DNA from: Mycetocola_B reblochoni
Lineage (GTDB): Bacteria; Actinomycetota; Actinomycetes; Actinomycetales; Microbacteriaceae
Assembly: GCF_003667525.1 (NCBI RefSeq)
Contig: NZ_RCUW01000002.1
Span: 344,330-408,329, forward strand
Reading direction: 5' to 3'
Length of the DNA: 64,000 nucleotides
Shown here: in pieces, positions 50,752 to 60,800 of the stretch
Position numbering within the stretch: position 1 is the first letter of the stretch
Layout: every line of letters begins with the position of its first letter
Notes under the pieces: generated by a model
Database searches by the model: none
What the model was told of the DNA's origin: nothing
The model's input: the letters and a program-made list of their open reading frames with translations, nothing else
Program-made: the position numbers and the translations under genes

Positions 50752-51666
50752 TCAGAAGGACGTGTCGTCGGCCCCCGCCGCGACGAGCCGCTCGTGCAGC
50801 GCTGAGAACAGCCCCTCCTCGGCTGCGAGGAGGAAGTCGCTCGACGCCGGGGCGCCGTTGAGCCCCTCGACCCGCGCGCCGGCCTCGGCGGCGACGAGCG
50901 CACCGGCCGCGTGGTCCCAGGGCTGCAGGCCGCGCTCGAAGAAGCCGTCGATCCGGCCCTGCGCCAGGTAGCAGAGGTCGAGGGCGGCGGAGCCGAGACG
51001 GCGGATGTCCCTGACCTCGGCAAGCAGTTCCCTGACCAGTCCCGCCTGCCACACGCGGCGGCGCGGGTCGTAGCCGAATCCGGTGCCGATGAGCGCACGA
51101 TCGACGGGGACCCCGCTGTTCACCCGGAGCGGCACCCCGTCGCGGGTGGCGCCCCCTCCGCGCACCGCGCGGAACACCTCCCCGGTGGCGGCGTTCACGA
51201 CGACGGCGGCGAGTGCCTCCCAGCGCCGCGGGTCGGGCTCTCCCCTGACCACGGCGATGCTCACCGCGTAGTCGGGGATGCCGTAGAGGTAGTTGACCGT
51301 GCCGTCGATCGGGTCGACGACCCAGGTGAGTCCGGAGGTGCCCGTGCCCGAACCGCCCGACTCCTCGCCGAAGAAGCCGTCGGAGGGCCGCTCGGCGAGG
51401 ATCAGCTCGCGGATGAGGTCCTCCGACTCGCGGTCGACGGCGGTGACGATGTCGACCGGGTTCGACTTGGTCGCGGCGACGCTCACGCCGTCGCGGCGAC
51501 GCCGGGCGACGAGCTCGGCCGCGCGAACGGCGATGCGCTCGGCGATCCCGGCCAGCCCCTCCGCGTCGACGGCACCGGGAACGGACCGGACGGCGGCTCC
51601 GGGACCGTCGACGGGCACGCGCCCTCCGGTCGTGGCGGGCGCGGTGGAGTGGGGCTCAGCGGTCAT
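50752..51666 (-). CDS. Inositol monophosphatase family protein
   Basis: A 304-aa Mg-dependent phosphatase. Metal-site motifs FFGEES, WVVDPIDGTVNYLYG and QPWDHAAGALVAAEAG are present in order. The family includes inositol-1-phosphatase, histidinol-phosphatase and others; the specificity is not clear from these motifs. The ~40-residue N-terminal extension is low complexity. ATG 51666 lies 6 nt after TAGCCT, again leaderless-like. Confidence 0.9.
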   Translation of the reverse strand: MTAEPHSTAPATTGGRVPVDGPGAAVRSVPGAVDAEGLAGIAERIAVRAAELVARRRRDGVSVAATKSNPVDIVTAVDRESEDLIRELILAERPSDGFFGEESGGSGTGTSGLTWVVDPIDGTVNYLYGIPDYAVSIAVVRGEPDPRRWEALAAVVVNAATGEVFRAVRGGGATRDGVPLRVNSGVPVDRALIGTGFGYDPRRRVWQAGLVRELLAEVRDIRRLGSAALDLCYLAQGRIDGFFERGLQPWDHAAGALVAAEAGARVEGLNGAPASSDFLLAAEEGLFSALHERLVAAGADDTSF

Positions 51667-51764
51667 GGGTCAAGGCTATCCGCGCTCGCGGGCGCCCGGC
51701 GCCCGGATGACGCGCGGCGTCCACACCGTCGGGGGCTTCCGAGCACAGAGGCCGGCTGCAGCGC

Positions 51765-51802
51765 GAGGGGCGGGGCCGCACCGTGCGCGGCCCCGCCCCC
51801 TC
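51765..51802. terminator. Terminator of the giant surface-protein gene
   Basis: 13-bp perfect stem GGGGCGGGGCCGC/GCGGCCCCGCCCC around a 7-nt loop, right after the minus-strand stop at 51811. Confidence 0.75.
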
Positions 51803-51810
51803 GATCGTGC

Positions 51811-54800
51811 TCAGTCCTCCGAGCCGGCCGTCCCGACGACGGGAGCCGACCGGCGGCGCCGCGTGACCACGAGGACACCCGCGGCGAGCAGCAACGCGGC
51901 GAGCACCGCGAGCGCGACCGCCGACTCGGCGCCCGTGCTCGGCAGCGGCCCCGGAACGTCCACCGTCACGGTGTCGCCTCCGGTCACGGTCGGGCCGACC
52001 GGCGGTGTCGCCGTCACCGTCGCCGTGTTCGCGACCTGCCCGGCATCGACGTCCGCCTGCGTGACCCGGTAGTCCGCCGTCGCCGTGACCGTCTGGCCCG
52101 GAGCCAGCGTTCCGGCTTCGCCCGGCCAGACCAGGCGCAGGGCGCCGAGCCCCGGCAGCGGGTCGTCGACGACGACGCCGGTGAGCGTCGTGCCGCCGGT
52201 GTTGACCACCGTGATCGTGTACTCGATGGTCGAGTCCAGCGCCGCGGCGCCCCCTCCGACGACCGCAGCCGACTTGGCGACCTCGACACCGCTGACCGGC
52301 CGGAGCGGAACGGTCGTCCCGTCCTCCCCTCCGACGGGCGAGCCGCCGGGGGGCGTGCCGGTGACGGTCGCGGTGTTCTCGACGGAGCCGCGGTCGACGT
52401 CCGCCTGAGTCAGCGTGTAGTCGGCCGTGGCGAGCACGCTCTGGCCTGGCGCCAGGACGCCGGGCGCGCCCGGCCACTCCGCGACGGTGATCGCGCCGAG
52501 GCCCGGAAGCGGATCGGTGATGACGACACCGGAGACGGTCGTGGTCCCCACATTGCTCACCTCGAAGGTGAAGCGCACCACATCCCCCGCGACGGTCGGA
52601 GCGGACTCATCGATCGAGCCGCTCTTGACCAGCTGGAGCGCCGAGTCCTGGAGCAGCGGGGTCGTCGTGGACCCCTCGTCCTCGACGGTGTCGCCGCCGG
52701 GCGTCGTGCCCGTGCCCGTCGCGGTGTTCTCGACCGAGCCGCGGTCGACGTCGTCCTGGGTGATCGTGTACGACGCGGTCGCCGCGACGAGCTGACCGGG
52801 CGCGAGGACGCCGGTCTCGCCCGGCCAGGAGCCGAACTCGATCGCCGACAGGCCGGGAAGCGGGTCGCTGAGCCGGACGTCGTCCACCGTCACGGTCCCG
52901 GTGTTGCGCACAAGGAAGTCGTAGCGGATGGTCTCGCCGGCCACCCCGGTGGCGCCGGGTTCGAGGCTCGAGTCCTTGACGACCTCGATGGCGGGCGCGG
53001 GCTCGATCTCCACCAGCACCTCGTCGACATCGGTGACCGGGTCACCGCCGTCCGGCGGCGTCCCGCTCGCCGTGGCCGTGTTCGCCACCGAGCCCCGGTC
53101 GACGTCCGCCTGGGTGAGCGTGTAGTCCGCGCGGGCCGTGACCGTCTGCCCCGGTGCGAGGACGCCCGACTCGCCGGGCCACTCGGCGACGCTGATCGCG
53201 CCGAGGCCGGGCAGCGGGTCGCTGACCGCGACGCCGTGGAGCGTGACGTTGCCCGTGTTGCTCAGCTCGAAGGAGTACTCGACCGTGTCACCGGCGGACG
53301 CCGCAGCACCGCCGGGAAGCTCCCCCGACTTGTCCAGCGCGATGGCCGGTGCGGCCGGGATGGGCAGCTCGGTGCCGTCATCGTCGCCCGGGTCCCCGCC
53401 ATCGGGCGTGTCACCGGTGACGGTCGCCGAGTTCGCGACGCTGCCGCGGTCGACGTCCGCCTGGGTGAGCGTGTACCCCGCGCTGGCGAGCAGCACCTCG
53501 CCCGGACGAAGAACGCCCTCGCCCGCAGCCCCCGACCAGTCGTAGGCGATCTCGCCGAGCCCGGGCAGCGGGTCGTCGATGACGACGTCACTCACAGTGG
53601 TGTTGCCCGTGTTGGTGACGCGGAACTCGAACCGCACCTCGTCGCCGGCCCGCAGCTCGCCGTCGGGTGCGCTCGCGGTCTTCACCAGCTCGAGCTGGGA
53701 CTCGCGCGGCACGGGGACGTCCACCGTGTCCTCGTCGGAGACCGGGTCGGCTCCCCTCGGCGGCGTTCCCGTCGCCGTCGCGAGGTTCGTCACGACGCCC
53801 GCGTCGATGTCCGCCTGCGTGAGCGCGTAGCTCGCCGTGCCCGTGACCTGCCCGCCGCGGGCGAGAGTGCCGGCCGTCTGCTCGTCGGTCCAGGTCAGCG
53901 TGAGGTCGCGCAGACCCTCGAGCTCGTCCGCGAGCGTGACGTCGCCGAGAGTGACGTTGCCGATGTTGGTGAGGGTGAAGGAGTACTCCACCACCGTCCC
54001 GGCCTGAGCCGGGCCGTCGCCGGGGGTCAGCACGCCGCTCTTGTCCAGCTGGATCGCCGGCTCGGACGGGATGGTCATCGTCTCGTCGTCGCCGCCGGTG
54101 ACCGGGTCGCCCGTCGGAGGGGTCCCGCTCGCCGTCGCGGTGTTGAGCACCTCGCCGCGGTCGACGTCCGCCGCGGTCAGCGTGTACGGCGCGGTCGCGG
54201 TCACGGATTGTCCCGGAGCGAGCACGCCCGCGTCACCCGGCCAGCCGTCGACGACGATCTCGCCGAGGCCGGGCAGGGGGTCGGCGATGACGACGCCGCT
54301 GAGCGTGACGTTCCCGGTGTTCCGGACCTCGAAGCCGTAGCTGACGGTGTCGCCGGGCACCCCGGTGAAGCCCGCGTCGAACAGGCCGGTCTTGACGATC
54401 TCGATCGACGGGTCGGCGGGCAGCGGCACGGTCGCGTCGTCGCCGTCGGTGACCGGGTCGCCCGCCGGAGGGGTCCCGCTCGCCGTCGCGCTGTTGAGGA
54501 TCGTCCCGGCGTCGACGTCGGCCTGGGTGAGCGTGTAGGCCGCCGTGGCGGTGACACGGTCGCCCGGCGTGAGCGTGCCAGGGGTCTGCAGCTCCGTGGC
54601 ATCCCAGTCGAAGGCCAGACCGGTGATGTCGAGCACGTCGCTGAGGGTGATGCCCGTGAGGGTCACGTTCCCCGTGTTCGCGACGGTGAAGCGGTAGTCC
54701 ACCCGCTCGCCCGCTCGGGCGTCGGCGGACAGCTCGCCGTCCTTCTCCAGCGTCAGGCCCGGGTCGGCGGGCAGCGGGGTCGTCTCCTCACCCTCACCCG

Positions 54801-57800
54801 TCACCGGATCACCCGTCGGAGGCGTCCCCGAACCCGTCGCCGTGTTCTCCACGACACCCGCATCCACATCCGCCTGCGTCAACACATACTCCGCCGACGC
54901 CGTCACCGAATCACCCGGAACCAGCACCCCAGCACTCTGATCATCACGCCACTGGAACACCACCTCCGCACCATTCAGACGCGGATCATCCAGAGCAACA
55001 TCACTCAAAGTCACATTCCCCGTGTTGGCCACGTGGAAGGTGTAGTTCAGCACCGCGCCCGCACGCACCTCGGCGTCGGGGTCGAGGGTGCCGATCTTCG
55101 TCACGCTCAGGCCCGGGTCGGCGGGCAGCGGGGTCGTCTCCTCACCCTCACCCGTCACCGGATCACCCGTCGGAGGCGTCCCCGAACCCGTCGCCGTGTT
55201 CTCCACGACACCCGCATCCACATCCGCCTGCGTCAACACATACTCCGCCGACGCCGTCACCGAATCACCCGGAACCAGCACCCCAGCACTCTGATCATCA
55301 CGCCACTGGAACACCACCTCCGCACCATTCAGACGCGGATCATCCAGAGCAACATCACTCAAAGTCACATTCCCCGTGTTCGTAACCACGAAACGGTAAT
55401 CCACCACGTCACCCGCAGCCGGAGCCCCCTCCCCAGCACGAACACCAGACTTCTCCACACCAATCGACGGCGACGCCGGCAGCGGGGTCGTCTCCTCACC
55501 CTCACCCGTCACCGGATCACCCGTCGGAGGCGTCCCCGAACCCGTCGCCGTGTTCTCCACGACACCCGCATCCACATCCGCCTGCGTCAACACATACTCC
55601 GCCGACGCCGTCACCGAATCACCCGGAACCAGCACCCCAGCACTCTGATCATCACGCCACTGGAACACCACCTCCGCACCATTCAGACGCGGATCATCCA
55701 GAGCAACATCACTCAAAGTCACATTCCCCGTGTTCGTAACCACGAAACGGTAATCCACCACGTCACCCGCAGCCGGAGCCCCCTCCCCAGCACGAACACC
55801 AGACTTCTCCACACCAATCGACGGCGACGCCGGCAACGGGGTCACGACGGTATCCTCGTCGCCGACCGGGTCGCCCGTCGGCGGGGTCCCCTGGGCAGTG
55901 GCCGTGTTCTGCACGCGCCCGGCATCGAGGTCGGCCTGCGTCAACGTGTACGAGGCGGTCGCCGCCACGCTCTGCTGGGGCGCGAGCGTGCCCTCCGCCT
56001 CGGCGTCCGACCAGTCGTAGACGAGCGCGCCGAGGCCGGGCAGCTCGTCGGAGACGTCGACCGCGCCGAGCGTGACGTTGCCGATGTTGGTGACGACGAA
56101 ACGGTAGGCGACCTCGTCGCCCGCGGCCGCCCCCTCGGGCACCGTCGCGGACTTGACGACCTGCAGCGCGGGTCCCGCGGGAATGGTCAGCTCGTCGTCC
56201 GCCTCGTCGGTCACGGAGCCCCCCTGAGGGGCATCGCCGGACACGGTGGCGGTGTTCCGCACCACGCCCGCGTCGATGTCGGCCTGCGTGAGCGTGTACT
56301 CAGCGGTCGCCGTGACGATCTCGCCGGGGGCGAGCCTGCCCTCCCCCGTGGACGACCAGTCGTAGCTGATGCGCGGGTCGTCGCCCAGTCGCGGGTCCGT
56401 GACGGCGACGCCGTCGAGAGTCACGTTGCCCGTGTTCTCGATCGTGAACAGGTACTCGACCGTGTCGCCGGCGGCGTACAGCTCGCGGTCCCCGTCGATG
56501 GGGGCGAAGGAGCCGGTCTTGGTCAGCGCGATCCCGGCCTGGGGCGCCAGCTCGACGGTCGCACCGTCCTCGTCGCCCACCGGGTCGCCGCTCGGCGGTG
56601 TGCCGGAGACACTGGCGGTGTTGACCACCTCACCCGCGTCCAGCTGCGCCTGCGTGATCGCGTACGACGCGGTCGCGGTGATGGTCTCGCCGGGGGCGAG
56701 GGTCCCCTCGCTGGCCGCGCCCGACCAGTCGTAGGAGATCGTCGTCCCCTCGAGCAGCTCGTCGGTCACGGACACGTCGCTGAGGCTGACGGTGCCCGTG
56801 TTCTCGATCGTGAAGCGGTAGTCGACGACGGCACCCGCACGGACGGGCGTCGCGTCGGGGTCGGCGAGGGCGCCGTCCTTGACGATGCTGATCGACGGGG
56901 CGGAGGGGATGGTCGTCGTGACCGCGTCCTCCGCGTCCACCTCGGCGCCCTGCGGGCCCGTGCCGGTCACGGTCGCCGTGTTCACGACCTGGCCGGCGTC
57001 GACGTCGGCCTGGGTCAGCGTCACGGTGGCCGTCGCGGTGACGGTTCCGCCGACCTCGAGTGTGCCGGCCGTCCCCGACGACCAGACGACGTCGCTCAGC
57101 TCGCCCGCCCGCTCGTCCACGAGCCGAACGTCGGTGAGGGTCTGGTTGCCGTCGTTGCGGGCCTCCAGCCGGTACTGCACCGTGTCCCCGGCCGCAGTGC
57201 CGTCGGGCGCGGTCGCGGGGCCGGTCTTGTCGAGCACGATCGACGGGGAGCCGTCGATCGGGTCGGTGACGGAGTCCTCGCCCGGCTCCGCCGGGTCGCC
57301 ACCCGGTGCGGTCCCCGTCGCGACGGCGACGTTCGTCACGCCGCCCCGGTCGAGGTCCGCCTGGGTGAGCGTGTAGCTGGCGGTCGCGGTCACGGACGCA
57401 CCGGGCGCGAGGACGCCCTCGTCGCCGGGCCAGTCGCCGAACACGAGTGCGCTCAGCCCGTCGAGCTCATCGTCGATCGCGACGTCGGAGACGGTGCGCG
57501 TCCCCGTGTTCTCCACGAGGAAGGCGTACTCGATCACGTCGCCCACCGCGGCCGGGTCGGAGAGGCCCGCCGTGGAGGTCTTGTCCAGCCGGAGCCGCGC
57601 GCTGCCGTCGATCGCGACGGTCTCGCTGTCCTCGGCGCTCACGGACTCACCCGGCGGCGTCGTCCCGCTCGCCGTGGCGGTGTTGTCGACGGAGCCGCGG
57701 TCAACGTCGGCCTGGGTGAGCGTGTAGCTGGCGGTCGCGGTCACGGACGTGCCGGGAGCGAGAACGCCCGCGTCGCCCGGCCAGTCGCCGAACACGACGT

Positions 57801-60800
57801 CGCTCAGCCCCTCGAGCGGGTCGTCCAGGGCGACGCCGCTGAGCGTCACGTCCCCGGTGTTGCTGATCTCGAAGCGGTACTCGACCGTGTCGCCCGGTCG
57901 GCCCGTCGCCCCGTCGGCGAGGGCGCCCGACTTGCTCACGGCGATCGACGGCTCGGTGTCGAACTCGGCCGTCGCGGAGCCGGTGTCCGTGACCGGGTCG
58001 CCGGTGGGCGATGCGGCGCGCACGGTGCCGGTGTTGCTGACCATGCCGTTGTCCAGGTCGGCCTGCGTGACCGTGTACGGTGCGGAGGCCGTGACGGTCT
58101 GGCCGGGCGCGAGCACGCCGGCGGTCCCGCTCGGCCACTCGCCGAAGGTGATCGGGCCGAGCCCGACGAGCGGGTCGGACAGGCGCGTGCCGGACAGAGT
58201 GACGTTGCCGGTGTTGGTGACCGCGAAGTCGAAGCGGATCTCATCGCCGACGGCGGGCCTGGCGTCGGCCTCGACGGACTTGGACAGGTGGATCGCCGCG
58301 TCCTGGAGGACGCCGACGAGGGCGTCGTCGCTGTCGCTCACCTCGACGTCGCCCGGACCGGTCCCTGTCGCGGTCGCCTCGTTGCCGACGTAGCCGGCGT
58401 CGAGGTCGGCCTGCGTCAGCGGGTAGCTCGCGGTTCCGACGGCCTTCTCGCCCGGGGCGAGGACACCGGGGCGGGACGGGTCCGGCCAGGCGATGTCGAT
58501 CGCGGACAGGCCGCTCTTCGGGTCGGTGATGGTGACGCCGCTGAGCGTGACGTTCCCCGTGTTGGTCGCGGTGAGGGTGTAGTCGACGGGCTGGCCCGGC
58601 TCCGCCTCGACGCTGTCGTCGAAGGCCGCCTGCTTGTCCAGCGCGATCGCGGGGGTCTGGGGCACGGGGGCGGTGATCGTGTCGGTGCTGGTCTGCGGGG
58701 GACCCGTCGGCGGGTTGCCCGTCGCCGTCACCGCGTTGTCGACCGAGCCACGGTCGACGTCCTGCTGGGTGAGCGTGTAGCTGGCGGTCGCGGTCACGAT
58801 CTGACCCGGGTCGAGGACGCCCGGCTCCCCCGGCCACTGGTAGTCGTCGACGACGACGCCGTCGAGGGAGTCCTCGAGCGTGACACCGGTGAGGGTGAGG
58901 TTTCCGGTGTTCGTCCCGGTGAGGGTGAACGTCATCACCTCGCCAGGGACGCCGAGCGCGCCGCTGGGCAGGCCGCCCGTCTTGGCGGCGTCGATGCCCG
59001 GCTCCGGCGGCACGGGAAGCACGAAGTCGGAGGTGTCCGTCAGCGGTGCTCCGCCGGGGCCGGTCCCCGTCGCCGTCGCCGAGTTCGTCACGCGACCGGC
59101 GTTGAGGTCGGCCTGGGTGAGCGGGTAGCTGGCGGTCGCGACGGCGTTCTGGCCCGGCGCGAGGACGCCGTCCGCACCCGGCCAGTCGATGGTGACCGGT
59201 CCGAGTCCTGCGAGGGCGTCGCTGAGCGCGACGTCGGTGATCGTGGTGTTGCCGGGGTTGCTGATCGTGAAGGTGTAGTCGACGAGGTCGCCCGCGGCCA
59301 CGTCGCCGGCCGGGTCCGCGAGCACGCCGGACTTGACGACGTCGATGGCCGAGGCCTGCACGATGGGCAGACGGTTGCTGTCGGCATCGCTCGGCTGCTT
59401 GCCGCCGGACTCGCGGCCCGTGACGGTGGCGGTGTTGTCCAGGTAGCCGCGGTCGATGTCGGCCTGGGTGAGCGTGTAGCTCGCCGTGCCCGTGGCGGTC
59501 TGACCCGGCTGCAGCCGGTTGGCCGTTCCCGGCCAGGTGTAGCTGATCGGGCCGAGGCCGGCGAGCGGGTCGGTGACCGCCACCTGGTCGAGCGTCACGC
59601 TGCCGGTGTTGGTCAGGGCGAAGGTGTAGGTGGCGGTGTCGCCCGCGATCGCGCGGTCGTCGAGGGCCGCCGACTTGTCGATGTCGATGATGGCGGAGTT
59701 GACGCGCGTTGTGTCGGTGTCCTGGACCTGCTGCGTCTCGTAGCCGTCGACCGTCCCGACGACGGAGGCGGTGTTCGTGTAGGCGCCCGCGCGGACGGGC
59801 GCCGTGCAGGTGTAGCGGTAGCTGTCGTTCTGGCCCAGCACGCCGGGCACGGGCCGGGCGCAGTCGCCGGCGAGCGGGTCGGTGACCGTGAGGTTGCGCA
59901 GCGGCACCCCTCCGGTGTTCGTCACCGTGATGGTGAACGTCCCCGCCTCCCCCGGCAGCAGCGTCTGGGTGTCCGCGGTGCCGTTGAAGGACTTGTCGAT
60001 GACGACACGGCCGGTCGGGACCGAGAACGCCGTGTTCTGCAGCAGGTAGGAGTCCCCCGTGGTGCCGAGGTCGAGGTCGAGCGAGGTGGCGCCGATGCCG
60101 CCCATGGCGACGGTGCGCTCGAGCACGTCGACGCTCGCGTTGAAGAAGCGCCCCGTGCCCGTTCCCTGGTAGCGCTGGTTGCCGAGGGCGTGCGAGACGC
60201 CGATGTTGTCGGTGGCGCCGCCCGCCCCCGTGTCGCTCGACTGCGAGTTGGGGATGCGCACCGATGTGCTGTTCTTGGAGGTGCGGTACTGCGCGTAGTC
60301 GCCGGTGATCGCCCGGTCGCCCTCGTACAGGGTCATGCCGATGCGGGCCTGGTTGGTCAGGGCGGTGAAGCCGGAGAACCGCACCGTGTCGGCCGCCTCG
60401 TTGCTCTGCTTGCGGACGTGGCCGTCGTAGAGCAGGACGTTGCGGGCGGTGGTCAGCGGGTTGGCCGCGTCGTAGCTGCCGAAGTCGTAGACGACGGCGA
60501 GCGACCAGCCGGCGTAGCAGGCGGCTCCGTTGGCCGCCCAGATGTTGCCGACGCTGATGGGCACGCTGCCGGACACCCCGGCGTTCTCGAACAGCGCGGT
60601 CACGTCGGACGACGAGGAGTAGTACTGCGGCTGGCCGGAGGTCAGCTGCGTCGAGAGGTTCTCGGTGTGGGTGCGCGACGCCGTGGTGGGCACGTCCTGG
60701 ATGGCCCCCGTGCCGATGCGCATCTTCAGCGACCGCGAGGTGTACCCCGCGGTGGTGTCAGGGATGGTCGCCGTGCTGTACGAGTTGGTGCCGCAGCGCG

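Noticed and set aside
54760..55821. Regular repeats that might be read as a CRISPR-like array
   Set aside because: Units are 354 bp, in frame, and part of one coding sequence; there are no short repeats with unique spacers and no cas genes.
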